A stretch of DNA of 64,000 bases from an uncultured Alteromonadaceae bacterium (GTDB lineage: Bacteria > Pseudomonadota > Gammaproteobacteria > Enterobacterales > Alteromonadaceae): the NCBI GenBank assembly GCA_947503265.1, contig CANNDC010000012.1:84997-148996 (forward strand). The letters are read 5' to 3'. Below are positions 37,096-46,774 of the stretch, piece after piece. Position 1 is the stretch's first letter. Each line of letters starts with the position of its first letter. Below the pieces are notes generated by a model, which was given only the letters and a program-made list of their open reading frames with translations, made no database searches and had not been told where the DNA came from. A program made the translations under genes and the position numbers.

Positions 37096-38739
37096 ATGAA
37101 TCGAATAATAACGCTGCTCTTGCTGTTGGTGTTGAGTTGGCAAAGCCATGCAAACGCCGCAGATACAGATGCTGGCGTCTCCCCCAATGAACAGCTTGCA
37201 ACATTAATCGCAAAGCTTCCCAAAACAAAACTACGAAGTATGGCGTCTGTTATCGATGAAATTGCTGCAGTAAAAAATCCTCAAACAAAATTTGTACTTC
37301 AGTCGATGCTTGATGGTGATTTGTATTACATCAAATCAAATCGAACGATAGTACAAGCGATAAAAAATGACAGTAAGCTATATCAACTGACTGATGTTAT
37401 GACGAATGAATCGTTAGACCCAGTTAAGAAGAGTGTGATTTCTAAAATCCGCACAAATAATAGTTTGCGCAGTAAATTACGATCTTTATTGGCGCGAATT
37501 GATTTAACAGATCCGAATAAAGCGGTTCGTTTGCAAGCAGTACAACAATTGTTAAGTTCTCCCAACAAAGGTTCTGTAGGGATAATCGAAGAGCTTGTTG
37601 AAGCGGAACAAGCGAACGAAGTGAAACAGGTCATGACAACGATACTCGCATTGGACAAGTTGAAGTCCGGTGATCACAGTGAAAAAATGCAAGCATTAAC
37701 CTTGCTTGAAAGCACCTTAGAACCTGTAGCTAACAATGTAATAAGCAATTTACTCGCTTCTTTACCTGAGAAAGAGCGTACCGCAGAGCAGCAAGAGTTA
37801 GCCGCTGCATTAAATGATGTGTTAGGCACAATAGAGAGTAAACGTAGTTTTTATTCTGTTGTAGAAAACGTATTTTTCGGCCTGAGTCTGGGCTCTGTGC
37901 TATTACTTGCAGCCATCGGCCTGGCTATAACGTTTGGTGTTATGGGTGTAATTAACATGGCCCATGGTGAGCTCATCATGTTGGGCGCCTACACCACCTA
38001 TGTAATTCAATTGGCTTTCCCAGAACTAATAGAATACTCACTCCTAATTGCATTACCCGCCGCTTTTATTGTTTCGGGTAGTGTTGGAATTTTGATAGAA
38101 CGTGGCGTTATCCGTTTTTTGAAAGGTAGGCCGCTTGAGACGCTACTGGCTACGTTTGGAATTAGCCTTATCTTACAACAACTGGTCAGAACCGTTTTCT
38201 CTCCTCTCAATCGTCAGGTTATTTCGCCTGAATGGATGAGTGGTTCATGGCAAATAAATCCTATTTTTTCTCTTACTTTTAACCGTCTCTACATCATATT
38301 GTTTGCCATTGTGGTCTTTGTAAGTTTGGTGATGATTCTCAAAAAATCATCATTGGGCTTGCATGTTAGAGCCGTGTCTCAAAATCGAGATATGGCCAGA
38401 GCGCTCAGTATCAAAAGTGACTGGGTAGATGCCATTACTTTCGGTCTAGGTTCGGGTATCGCGGGCATCGCTGGCGTGGTGCTGAGCCAACTGACTAACG
38501 TAGGTCCTAACTTAGGTCAGGCCTATATCATAGATTCCTTTTTAGTGGTTGTTTTTGGTGGTGTCGGAAATCTTTGGGGAACACTTGTAGCCGCGATGAC
38601 ACTAGGGCTTACCAACAAGTTTCTTGAACCCATTACCGGCTCAGTATTGGCTAGCATAATCGTGTTAGTAGGGTTAGTTCTGTTTATCCAAAAACGTCCG
38701 AAAGGGTTGTTTCCACAAAAAGGCAGGGCGGCAGACTAA
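37096..38739 (+). CDS. urtB: Urea ABC transporter permease UrtB
   Basis: The 547-residue protein has a signal-like N-terminus, then about 230 helical residues predicted outside the membrane (a HEAT-like region seen in UrtB). The LivH-type permease domain starts near residue 255 (FGLSLGSVLLLAAIGLAITFGVMGVINMAHGELIMLGAYTTY). Its length agrees with UrtB rather than with the roughly 300-residue LivH. AAGGAT precedes the start. Its stop overlaps the urtC ATG by one base. Confidence 0.94.
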   Translation: MNRIITLLLLLVLSWQSHANAADTDAGVSPNEQLATLIAKLPKTKLRSMASVIDEIAAVKNPQTKFVLQSMLDGDLYYIKSNRTIVQAIKNDSKLYQLTDVMTNESLDPVKKSVISKIRTNNSLRSKLRSLLARIDLTDPNKAVRLQAVQQLLSSPNKGSVGIIEELVEAEQANEVKQVMTTILALDKLKSGDHSEKMQALTLLESTLEPVANNVISNLLASLPEKERTAEQQELAAALNDVLGTIESKRSFYSVVENVFFGLSLGSVLLLAAIGLAITFGVMGVINMAHGELIMLGAYTTYVIQLAFPELIEYSLLIALPAAFIVSGSVGILIERGVIRFLKGRPLETLLATFGISLILQQLVRTVFSPLNRQVISPEWMSGSWQINPIFSLTFNRLYIILFAIVVFVSLVMILKKSSLGLHVRAVSQNRDMARALSIKSDWVDAITFGLGSGIAGIAGVVLSQLTNVGPNLGQAYIIDSFLVVVFGGVGNLWGTLVAAMTLGLTNKFLEPITGSVLASIIVLVGLVLFIQKRPKGLFPQKGRAAD

Positions 38740-39902
38740 TGAATACACAATCTACCAACTTATTTTCATTATCTTCTTTGCTAGGTCAGAGAAACCCTCT
38801 GCACCTAACACTTTTAGTTCTATTAGTTGCCACTGTGGTGGTTTCTCTTGGAAATATATTATTTCCCGAAGATTCCATTCTGCATGTAAGTGATTATACC
38901 GTTAGCTTGTTGGGCAAATACTTATGTTATGCCCTACTCGCTCTAGCTGTCGATCTTGTCTGGGGCTATTGCGGCATACTCAGTCTTGGTCATGGTGCAT
39001 TCTTTACATTAGGTGGCTATGCCATGGGCATGTATTTGATGCGTCAAATTGGTGATCGAGGCGTATACGGAAATGCCGAACTACCTGACTTCATGGTTTT
39101 TCTAAACTGGACCGAGTTACCTTGGTATTGGACTTTCTCTGACAGCCCAATTTGGATGGTCATCATGGTATTTCTTGGGCCTGGTTTACTTGCTTTCGTG
39201 TTTGGTAGCTTAGCTTTCCGCTCACGAGTGAGTGGAGTCTATCTATCTATCATGACTCAGGCTATGACATATGCCTTGATGCTTGCCTTCTTTCGCAACG
39301 AAATGGGTTTCGGTGGCAATAATGGCTTAACCGACTTTAAAGAAATTTTTGGTTTCTCATTGCAATCACCTAGCACTAAATTGGGATTATTTATCGCAAC
39401 AGCAGTGATATTGGCGCTGGCTTATTGTCTGTGTCATTTTATTGTGAATTCGAAAATGGGAAGGGTTGTCACCGCCATCAGAGACTCTGAAAGTCGAGTG
39501 CGTTTTATAGGTTACAAACCTGAACACTATAAAGTGTGGATTTTCGTCGTATCGGCCATGTTAGCGGGCTTAGCAGGTGCCTTGTATGTCCCTCAGGTTG
39601 GTATTATTAATCCTGGAGAATTTTCACCTCTTAACTCAATCGAAATGGTAATTTGGGTAGCTGTCGGCGGCAGAAATTCATTATATGGCGCTATTATTGG
39701 GGCCATGATAGTCAGTTACGCTAAAACGCGTTTTACTGCCATCATGCCAGAAGCTTGGTTGTTTGCTTTAGGTGGTTTGTTTGTCTTGGTCACACTGCTG
39801 CTTCCTAAAGGGCTAGCAGGACTAATGACCAAGCTAAAAAGTAAAAAATCTGAGAGTAATTCAGTAGAAAAAGACCCAGCAGCATTGAGGGCAGAATCAT
39901 GA
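38739..39902 (+). CDS. urtC: Urea ABC transporter permease UrtC
   Basis: The 387-residue LivM-type permease has about ten helices. Visible motifs include WGYCGILSLGHGAFFTLGGYAMGMYL, RVSGVYLSIMTQAMTYAL, and RDSESRVRFIGY. It starts at an ATG overlapping the urtB stop and overlaps urtD by 4 bp, so translation is coupled through the operon. With UrtB it forms the membrane channel of the urea importer. Confidence 0.94.
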   Translation: MNTQSTNLFSLSSLLGQRNPLHLTLLVLLVATVVVSLGNILFPEDSILHVSDYTVSLLGKYLCYALLALAVDLVWGYCGILSLGHGAFFTLGGYAMGMYLMRQIGDRGVYGNAELPDFMVFLNWTELPWYWTFSDSPIWMVIMVFLGPGLLAFVFGSLAFRSRVSGVYLSIMTQAMTYALMLAFFRNEMGFGGNNGLTDFKEIFGFSLQSPSTKLGLFIATAVILALAYCLCHFIVNSKMGRVVTAIRDSESRVRFIGYKPEHYKVWIFVVSAMLAGLAGALYVPQVGIINPGEFSPLNSIEMVIWVAVGGRNSLYGAIIGAMIVSYAKTRFTAIMPEAWLFALGGLFVLVTLLLPKGLAGLMTKLKSKKSESNSVEKDPAALRAES

Positions 39903-40708
39903 TAGAAGCTAAAGCAGGTAGTCCTCTTACCGAAACTGAAAATATCGTACCCGATACACGTCATGGGGTGATCTTGTATGTTGAAGATGTCAATTTAAGT
40001 TTTGATGGATTCAAAGCCCTAAATAATCTTAACTTGTATATAAATGATGGCGAATTACGGTGTTTGATTGGCGCAAATGGCGCCGGGAAAACCACCTTAA
40101 TGGACGTGATAACGGGTAAAATTCGTCCAGATACAGGCAAGGTTAATTTTGGCCAGCAAGTGGATTTATTAAAGCTTGATGAAACCGAAATTGCTCGAGC
40201 TGGGATCGGTAGAAAATTTCAGAAACCAACGGTTTTTGAAGAACTCAATGTATTTGAAAATATTGAACTGAGTTTAAAAGGTCAAAAAGGGATTTGGCAA
40301 AACCTGTTCCACAAACTCTCTGGCGAACAACTGGATAGAATTGAAGCCATTCTATACACAATTGGATTGATCAATGAACGCTTTTATCCCGCTGGACGCT
40401 TGTCTCATGGTCAAAAACAGTGGCTGGAAATAGGTATGTTATTGGCTGCCGATCCCCGTGTTTTGTTAGTGGATGAGCCAGTGGCAGGTATGACGGGACA
40501 AGAAACCGAGCGAACCGCAGAACTACTCACTTCTTTAGCAGGACAACATTCTGTCATTGTTGTTGAGCATGACATGGCCTTCGTACGCTCCATCGCCCGC
40601 AAAGTCTCGGTATTGCACCAAGGTACGGTGTTGGCAGAAGGATCTATGTCGGAAATTCAATCGAATCCTGACGTAATTAAGGTGTATTTGGGTGAGGAGC
40701 AAGGCTAA
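39899..40708 (+). CDS. urtD: Urea ABC transporter ATPase UrtD
   Basis: This 269-residue LivG-type ATPase carries Walker A GANGAGKTT and Walker B VLLVDEP. The modified signature SHGQKQWLEIGMLLAADP is typical of UrtD, and the switch is EHDMAFV. Residues 1-20 are a poorly conserved extension. It starts at an ATG overlapping urtC by 4 bp. Confidence 0.94.
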   Translation: MIEAKAGSPLTETENIVPDTRHGVILYVEDVNLSFDGFKALNNLNLYINDGELRCLIGANGAGKTTLMDVITGKIRPDTGKVNFGQQVDLLKLDETEIARAGIGRKFQKPTVFEELNVFENIELSLKGQKGIWQNLFHKLSGEQLDRIEAILYTIGLINERFYPAGRLSHGQKQWLEIGMLLAADPRVLLVDEPVAGMTGQETERTAELLTSLAGQHSVIVVEHDMAFVRSIARKVSVLHQGTVLAEGSMSEIQSNPDVIKVYLGEEQG

Positions 40709-40709
40709 T

Positions 40710-41405
40710 ATGATTCAATTGGATTCAGTCAACCAAAAATATGGCGGAACTCAAATTCTCTGGGATTTAAGTTTAAGTATCAAAGCCGGATCGCGCACTT
40801 GCATCATGGGGCGCAACGGTGTGGGGAAAACTACCCTACTGAAAACAATAATGGGTTTACTGCCCATTAGTTCTGGAAAACTGCATATTAATGGCCAGGA
40901 TGTCAGTTCAAGTTCTGTTGAGCTAAGGCCAGAAATTGGTATAGGATATGTGCCTCAAGGTAGACATATATTTCCGCAACTCACGGTTGAGGAAAATTTA
41001 ACCGTTAGTTTGAACTGTAAGCGTCAAACAAGCAAAACGATACCCGAGCACATATACGAACTGTTCCCAGTTTTGAAAGAGATGTTGCACCGGCGTGGTG
41101 GCGATTTGTCCGGTGGGCAACAACAACAATTGGCCATTGCTCGCGCCTTGGTGCTCAATCCTGATGTGTTGATATTGGATGAGCCCAATGAAGGTATTCA
41201 ACCTAATATTGTGCAATTGATCAGAGATGTGTTGATTAAGCTCAACAAAGAACAGGGTATGACGATTATATTGGTTGAACAAAAGTTACCTTTTGCTCGT
41301 GCGGTCGGTGAAGAATTTGTCTTGATGGAAAAAGGCCAAGTTATCTCGTCTGGCGAAATGAAAGAATTAACGGATGATTTAGTAGCTAAATATTTGGCAG
41401 TTTAG
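40710..41405 (+). CDS. urtE: Urea ABC transporter ATPase UrtE
   Basis: This 231-residue LivF-type ATPase carries Walker A GRNGVGKTT, signature LSGGQQQQLAIARAL, and Walker B LILDEPNEGIQP. I start at the ATG at 40710, one base after the urtD stop, with GAGG about 13 bases upstream. A GTG at 40692 would add six residues before MIQLDSV. It closes the urt set and is followed by ureD after a 116-bp gap. Confidence 0.94.
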   Translation: MIQLDSVNQKYGGTQILWDLSLSIKAGSRTCIMGRNGVGKTTLLKTIMGLLPISSGKLHINGQDVSSSSVELRPEIGIGYVPQGRHIFPQLTVEENLTVSLNCKRQTSKTIPEHIYELFPVLKEMLHRRGGDLSGGQQQQLAIARALVLNPDVLILDEPNEGIQPNIVQLIRDVLIKLNKEQGMTIILVEQKLPFARAVGEEFVLMEKGQVISSGEMKELTDDLVAKYLAV

Positions 41406-41521
41406 TAACGCGTTTCGGCCAAAAACCGTGTTTATTGGTCCCATGGGTTGCTCCCTTAAACGCAATGCATTAGTTATGTCGTAAGGTTGATTTTATTCTT
41501 GCGTTGTTTAGAGGTTGATAA

Positions 41522-42412
41522 ATGAGTTTAGCCGCAGTCGGCACTAACAAAAGTCACTGGTATGCCAAGTTGGCTTTAGAGCTTGGTCATTCCGCACATG
41601 GTACACAGCTATTAAGAACTCGACGCACAGGCCCTTTGAGTGTGCAAAAAGCGTTTTATCCTGAAGGTAACGACTGTGCACACCTTTATCTTTTGCATCC
41701 ACCGGCAGGCATAGTTTCAGGTGATGAATTACATATAGAAATTGACCTGCAACAAAATGCTCACGGATTTGTCACCACACCGGGGGCTAACCGATTTTAT
41801 CGTGCTCGTACAGATCATAGCATTGGCGATCCTAAGCAAGTTCAATTCACACATCTCAATTTGGCTGCTAACAGTGTTTGCGAACACTTTCCGTTAGAAA
41901 CTCTGGTCTATGATCAAGCTCAAGCCGAGAACAGGGTAGAAATCAGATTGCAACCGAATAGTGTCTATTGTGGGTGGGATATTTCATGCTTAGGCTTACC
42001 CAGCTCGGCACAACCTTTCGTCAGTGGCAGCTTCAATCAGTTAACTAAATTATATTGTGCAGACGTTTTGCTATACCACGACAGAATTTTAGTCAAACCA
42101 GAAAATAGGTTACAACATCATGTATCTGGGCTTGCAAGTGCACCTGTATTTGGCACTATGTTGGCCTATGCTCCTGAAACCAAAATAAGTTATGCTCAGT
42201 TGAACGATCTGATATCCAAACTGAGAGAAAAGATAAATGAACTGAATGCTGATTCACTGATAAGTATTACCCTCATCAACCAGGTGCTGATCGTGCGGTA
42301 TTTAGGAGAACAAGCTAACCAATGCAAAGACTTATTCATTGCACTTTGGCAGATTTTACGACCTGAACTGATTGGCAAACCTGCAAGACAACCCAGAATT
42401 TGGTACACCTAA
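41522..42412 (+). CDS. ureD: Urease accessory protein UreD
   Basis: The 296-residue chaperone UreD (UreH) binds the urease apoenzyme and, with UreF and UreG, guides nickel to the active site. Conserved features include LLRTRRTGPLSVQKAFYPEG, YLLHPPAGIVSGDEL, TTPGANRFYRA and CEHFPLETLVYD. AGAGG lies about 8 bases before the ATG. It opens the complete urease set in the order ureDABCEFG. Confidence 0.95.
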   Translation: MSLAAVGTNKSHWYAKLALELGHSAHGTQLLRTRRTGPLSVQKAFYPEGNDCAHLYLLHPPAGIVSGDELHIEIDLQQNAHGFVTTPGANRFYRARTDHSIGDPKQVQFTHLNLAANSVCEHFPLETLVYDQAQAENRVEIRLQPNSVYCGWDISCLGLPSSAQPFVSGSFNQLTKLYCADVLLYHDRILVKPENRLQHHVSGLASAPVFGTMLAYAPETKISYAQLNDLISKLREKINELNADSLISITLINQVLIVRYLGEQANQCKDLFIALWQILRPELIGKPARQPRIWYT

Positions 42413-42427
42413 CCGGTAGAGAACAAG

Positions 42428-42730
42428 ATGGACTTATTACCTAGAGAAAAAGACAAACTGCTGATATTTACCGCCGCATTGTTGGCAGAGAGACGTTTAG
42501 GCAGAGGGTTAAAGCTTAATTACCCAGAAGCCATGGCATACATTTCAATGGAGATCATGGAAGGGGCGCGCGATGGTAAAACTGTCGCAGAAATGATGGA
42601 TTATGGCAGAACCCTATTGTCGCGTGACCAAGTGATGGATGGCGTTGCAGAATTAATACCAGAAGTTCAAGTCGAAGCCACCTTCCCTGACGGCACTAAG
42701 CTGGTCACGGTTCACAATCCAATAGTATAG
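42428..42730 (+). CDS. ureA: Urease gamma subunit UreA
   Basis: The 100-residue structural subunit has exactly the standard size. Conserved [42 protein letters not shown] and [24 protein letters not shown] segments are present. It assembles with UreB and UreC as a trimer of trimers. Its gene lies 15 bp after ureD. Confidence 0.97.
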   Translation: MDLLPREKDKLLIFTAALLAERRLGRGLKLNYPEAMAYISMEIMEGARDGKTVAEMMDYGRTLLSRDQVMDGVAELIPEVQVEATFPDGTKLVTVHNPIV

Positions 42731-42740
42731 GTAGGTATCT

Positions 42741-43046
42741 ATGATTCCAGGTGAAATTAAAACAGATTCCGGTGACCGCGAATTGAACAAAGGTTGTCCG
42801 TCAATAAAAGTAACGGTTGCCAACTCCGGAGACAGACCAATTCAGGTGGGTTCGCACTATCATTTTTATGAAGTGAATGCGGCATTGAGTTTTGATCGAG
42901 AAAAATGCAGAGGCTATCGCCTAGATATTACCTCCGGCACAGCGGTTCGCTTCGAACCCGGTCAGGAGCGCGAAGTAACCTTGGTTGCCTATGCGGGTAA
43001 ACGCAAAGTTTATGGTTTTAGAGCGTTAGTACAGGGAGAATTGTAG
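42741..43046 (+). CDS. ureB: Urease beta subunit UreB
   Basis: The 101-residue structural subunit has MIPGEI at the start, [22 protein letters not shown] in the middle, and [17 protein letters not shown] near the end, all diagnostic. AGGTAGG-like sequence precedes the ATG. It ends 2 bp before ureC, so translation is likely coupled. Confidence 0.97.
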   Translation: MIPGEIKTDSGDRELNKGCPSIKVTVANSGDRPIQVGSHYHFYEVNAALSFDREKCRGYRLDITSGTAVRFEPGQEREVTLVAYAGKRKVYGFRALVQGEL

Positions 43047-43048
43047 TC

Positions 43049-44752
43049 ATGGCAAAGATTGATAAACATGCATATGCGCATATGTTCGGGCCAACTGTAG
43101 GAGACAAAGTTCGACTTGCAGATACTGATTTATGGTTAGAAGTGGAACAAGATGCCACTGTTTACGGGGAAGAAGTCAAATTTGGTGGTGGTAAAGTCAT
43201 TCGTGATGGAATGGGCCAAAGCCAAGCCTCTTGTTACGACACACCAGATGTAGTCATAACCAACGCATTGATTGTTGACCACTGGGGCATAGTGAAAGCG
43301 GATATCGGTATTAATGATGGTCGAATTAGTCAAATTGGCAAAGCCGGCAATCCAGATATCCAAGACAATATCGATATTGAAATTGGCGCAGGTACAGAGG
43401 TGATCGCTGGAGAAGGACAGATTCTCACCGCCGGTGGCATTGATGCGCATATCCACTTTATCTGTCCACAACAGATTGATGAAGCATTGATGTCGGGCGT
43501 CACTACCATGATAGGTGGAGGAACCGGGCCTGCCACGGGAACAAATGCCACAACCTGCACGCCGGGCCCATGGAATATCCATAAAATGCTTCAAGCCACA
43601 AATGACTTTCCCATGAACTTTGGTTTTTTGGGCAAGGGTAACGCTAGCTTGCCGCTTGCCTTGGAGGAACAAATTGAGGCGGGTGTATGTGGTCTTAAAC
43701 TACATGAAGATTGGGGAACCACTCCCGCAGCTATAGATAATTGCCTTTCCGTTGCTGAAAAATATGACGTACAAATAGCCATTCATACAGATACGCTAAA
43801 CGAATCGGGGTTTGTTGAAGACACCATTGGTGCGTTTAAAGGAAGAACCATACACACCTACCATACTGAAGGTGCTGGAGGCGGCCACTCACCTGACATC
43901 ATCAAAGCATGCGGTGAATCAAACGTGCTGCCATCTTCAACCAACCCAACTCGTCCATACACCGTCAATACAGTGGATGAACACTTAGACATGTTGATGG
44001 TATGTCATCATCTTGATAGTTCGATTCCCGAAGATATTGCCTTTGCCGATTCACGGATCCGCAAGGAAAGTATCGCTGCAGAAGATATCATGCATGATCT
44101 TGGCGCTATCAGTATGATAGCATCAGATTCTCAAGCCATGGGCAGAGTTGGTGAGATGATCACCCGCACTTGGCAAACCGCTCACAAAATGAAACAACAA
44201 CGCGGCCCCCTCGCCCCTGATACTGAACAGAACGACAATTTTAGAATTAAACGTTATATTGCTAAATACACGATCAACCCTGCCATTAGTCATGGAATCA
44301 GTCACGAAGTGGGTTCCGTAGAAGTGGGTAAATTGGCCGATTTAGTATTGTGGAAGCCTGCCTTTTTTGGCATCAAACCAGCTATGATCATCAAGTCTGG
44401 CTTTATAGCTGCTGCGCCCATGGGTGATGCCAATGCATCGATTCCTACTCCTCAACCCGTCTATTATCGACCTATGTTTGGTTCTTTCGGATCGGCATCT
44501 GCCAAAACGTCCATGACATTTATGTCAAAAGCATCTATCGACAAAGGCGTACCTGCATTAGCCGGAATGACAAGAATGGTCGGTGAATGCAAGAATACTC
44601 GTAACATTGGCAAAAAAGACATGATTCACAATCATTGGCAACCAGAAATCTCGGTGGACGCGCAGACGTATGAAGTTAGAGCAAATGGTGAACTGCTGAC
44701 TTGTGAACCTGCTGAAGAATTGCCTTTGGCTCAACGATACTGCTTGTTCTAA
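43049..44752 (+). CDS. ureC: Urease alpha subunit UreC (catalytic)
   Basis: The 567-residue nickel enzyme hydrolyses urea to ammonia and carbamate. All active-site elements are present: the nickel-binding HIH in [13 protein letters not shown]; the carbamylated lysine, which falls exactly at residue 217 in GLKLHEDWG; the [11 protein letters not shown] and [13 protein letters not shown] histidines; the flap [17 protein letters not shown]; and the late Asp in [11 protein letters not shown]. Length equals the standard alpha subunit. No frameshift or missing residue, so a working enzyme is expected once loaded with nickel. Confidence 0.98.
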   Translation: MAKIDKHAYAHMFGPTVGDKVRLADTDLWLEVEQDATVYGEEVKFGGGKVIRDGMGQSQASCYDTPDVVITNALIVDHWGIVKADIGINDGRISQIGKAGNPDIQDNIDIEIGAGTEVIAGEGQILTAGGIDAHIHFICPQQIDEALMSGVTTMIGGGTGPATGTNATTCTPGPWNIHKMLQATNDFPMNFGFLGKGNASLPLALEEQIEAGVCGLKLHEDWGTTPAAIDNCLSVAEKYDVQIAIHTDTLNESGFVEDTIGAFKGRTIHTYHTEGAGGGHSPDIIKACGESNVLPSSTNPTRPYTVNTVDEHLDMLMVCHHLDSSIPEDIAFADSRIRKESIAAEDIMHDLGAISMIASDSQAMGRVGEMITRTWQTAHKMKQQRGPLAPDTEQNDNFRIKRYIAKYTINPAISHGISHEVGSVEVGKLADLVLWKPAFFGIKPAMIIKSGFIAAAPMGDANASIPTPQPVYYRPMFGSFGSASAKTSMTFMSKASIDKGVPALAGMTRMVGECKNTRNIGKKDMIHNHWQPEISVDAQTYEVRANGELLTCEPAEELPLAQRYCLF

Positions 44753-44766
44753 GGAAAACGCGATAC

Positions 44767-45216
44767 ATGTTAAAAGCTTTTGAACGATTCTCCCACACTC
44801 ACGATCCCATTGATGATGCTGTGGTGCTTGATCACGATACGCGTAAAAAAGCACGTATCAAGACCATCACTGAAAAGGGTAAAGATATCGGTATTTTTGT
44901 TGAACGCGGTCACCCACTATTGGTCGGTGAAATTGTAAAAACAGAGTGTGGTGTTGTTATTGAAGTGAAAGGGAAAGAGGAAGACGTGTCTACCGCTATC
45001 GCCAAAGATTGGCTAAGTTTCAGTAAAATTTGTTATCACCTTGGTAACAGACATACCTCACTGCAAATTGGCGAATTGTGGGTACGCTTTAAGCCGGATC
45101 ACGTATTGGAAGAATTAACCGAAAAATTCGGGTTAACAGTCGATAGATCTCCCGCTATTTTCGAACCTGAAAATGGAGCTTATGGTGGCCACAGTCATTC
45201 CCATGCCGATCACTAA
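44767..45216 (+). CDS. ureE: Urease accessory metallochaperone UreE
   Basis: The 149-residue nickel chaperone has an N-terminal peptide-binding domain and a C-terminal metal-binding domain ([27 protein letters not shown]). It ends in a short His-rich tail HSHSHADH, shorter than the Klebsiella version. It delivers nickel to UreG. Its 3' end overlaps ureF. Confidence 0.95.
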   Translation: MLKAFERFSHTHDPIDDAVVLDHDTRKKARIKTITEKGKDIGIFVERGHPLLVGEIVKTECGVVIEVKGKEEDVSTAIAKDWLSFSKICYHLGNRHTSLQIGELWVRFKPDHVLEELTEKFGLTVDRSPAIFEPENGAYGGHSHSHADH

Positions 45217-45898
45217 CAATGGCGCTTTAAAGCTTAATAGAATGCTGCAACTATGCAGTGCAAATTTACCTGTCGGTGGCTTCTCATTTTCCCAAGGCTT
45301 AGAGCATGCGGTGGAAAAAGATTGGGTTAATACACCTGAAAAAACCTTCGATTGGATTGACTTCAACTTGCAACATTCTCTGGCATACACTGACATTGCG
45401 ATAATCAAGCGATTATTTAGTGCTTTGATGGAAAATGATAAAAATAGCTTTATTCGATGGAATCAACATTTAATTGCGTGCAGAGAAAGCAGTGAATTTC
45501 ACCTTGCAGATGTCGCAATGGGTAAAGCGTTAGTGCGATTGCTTAAGCAATTACACAAAATAGATTCCAGTGCTTATCAGGAGTATTACTCACTTTCCGA
45601 AGTAAGTTTTGCCAGTGCCTTCACCATAGCGGCGACACTGTTTGAGCTCGATCTGTTGACGACTCAAAGTGGTTATTGCTGGGCATTTATCGACAATCAA
45701 GTGGCCGCTGCCACTAAGTTAGTTCCCCTTGGACAAACGCAAGCGCAAAACCTGTTATTTGAATTGAGTAGCGGTGTAGAGCAGGCAATTGACACAGCGA
45801 ACAGCCTAGAAGATGATGAAATAGGTGCGAGTTTACCAAGATTGGCTATGGCAAGTGCCTGGCATGAAACCCAATATACGAGACTATTTAGGTCTTGA
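45203..45898 (+). CDS. ureF: Urease accessory protein UreF
   Basis: The all-helical protein has 231 residues from the chosen ATG. Signature [24 protein letters not shown] lies near the start. [13 protein letters not shown] and [17 protein letters not shown] follow. UreF links UreD to UreG in the activation complex. In-frame ATGs at 45173 and 45182 overlap ureE further; I chose 45203 because it gives the usual short leader before the LPVG motif. Which one is used cannot be settled by eye. Confidence 0.9.
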   Translation: MPITNNGALKLNRMLQLCSANLPVGGFSFSQGLEHAVEKDWVNTPEKTFDWIDFNLQHSLAYTDIAIIKRLFSALMENDKNSFIRWNQHLIACRESSEFHLADVAMGKALVRLLKQLHKIDSSAYQEYYSLSEVSFASAFTIAATLFELDLLTTQSGYCWAFIDNQVAAATKLVPLGQTQAQNLLFELSSGVEQAIDTANSLEDDEIGASLPRLAMASAWHETQYTRLFRS

Positions 45899-45931
45899 TT
45901 ATAAATTTTAATTGAAGAGTAAATGTAAAAC

Positions 45932-46549
45932 ATGGCAAAAAATAAACAAGTTCTGCGTATCGGCGTTGGTGGTCCAGTTGGCTCTGGTAAAACAGCATTA
46001 CTGCGTGCCTTGTGTATCGCACTGCGTGGCAAATACGATATGGCGGTGGTGACTAATGATATCTATACCTATGAAGACGCAGAATTTCTAACTAAAAACG
46101 ATGCGCTATCACCTGATCGTATCCTTGGTGTAGAAACTGGCGGCTGCCCACATACAGCGATTCGCGAAGATGCGTCCATGAATCTGGCCGCTATCGACGA
46201 ACTTCATGAAAGACACCCCGATTTAGACTTTGTATTGGTAGAAAGCGGCGGCGACAACTTGAGTGCGACCTTTAGCCCCGAATTGTCAGACTTAACCTTA
46301 TACGTAATTGATGTTTCAGCAGGAGATAAGATCCCGCGCAAAGGTGGACCAGGAATTACTAAATCTGATTTGCTTATCATCAATAAAATCGACGTGGCCG
46401 ACCTCGTTGGTGCATCACTTGAGGTAATGGACAGGGATGCAAAAAAAATGCGTGGTGAAAAGCCCTTTGTTTTTAGTAATATGAAGACAAAACAAGGCTT
46501 AGAAGACATTATTCAGTTTATTGAAACTGAAGGCATGTTAAACGTTTAA
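45932..46549 (+). CDS. ureG: Urease accessory GTPase UreG
   Basis: The 205-residue SIMIBI-class GTPase has a P-loop ([14 protein letters not shown]). The nickel-binding Cys-Pro-His motif is in [34 protein letters not shown] and the NKxD guanine motif [13 protein letters not shown] are also present. GTP hydrolysis drives nickel insertion into urease. It closes the canonical ure set. Confidence 0.97.
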   Translation: MAKNKQVLRIGVGGPVGSGKTALLRALCIALRGKYDMAVVTNDIYTYEDAEFLTKNDALSPDRILGVETGGCPHTAIREDASMNLAAIDELHERHPDLDFVLVESGGDNLSATFSPELSDLTLYVIDVSAGDKIPRKGGPGITKSDLLIINKIDVADLVGASLEVMDRDAKKMRGEKPFVFSNMKTKQGLEDIIQFIETEGMLNV

Positions 46550-46582
46550 TCAATTTAATCACTTTTATATTTAGGACAAACT

Positions 46583-46768
46583 ATGAAATTCCTCTATCTT
46601 TTTCTAGGTCTAATACTTAGCAACGCAGGATTCGCTCACCAAGACCATATGCTTGGAGAAGGCGCTTTACACTTTACTTATCACGTGGTTTTCTGGACAT
46701 TATTTGTTTGCGTTGTGTACAAAGCCCTAACGGTCTTTATTAATGCTAGGAAAAACCGCAAAAGCTAG
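46583..46768 (+). CDS. Small His-containing membrane protein after ureG
   Basis: The 61-residue protein has a signal-like helix ending near GFAHQDH, a second helix (VVFWTLFVCVVYKALTVFI) and a basic tail. Histidines cluster just after the first helix (HQDHMLGEGALHFTYH). AGGAC precedes the ATG, and the gene sits 33 bp after ureG in the same direction, which supports expression. A role in nickel or urea handling is possible from position and histidines, but I do not recognise a family. Confidence 0.7.
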   Translation: MKFLYLFLGLILSNAGFAHQDHMLGEGALHFTYHVVFWTLFVCVVYKALTVFINARKNRKS

Positions 46769-46774
46769 GTTTTT

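Noticed and set aside
37096..37860. Long N-terminal region of UrtB considered as a fused extra gene
   Set aside because: UrtB proteins normally carry this extracytoplasmic helical region; the length is usual for the family.
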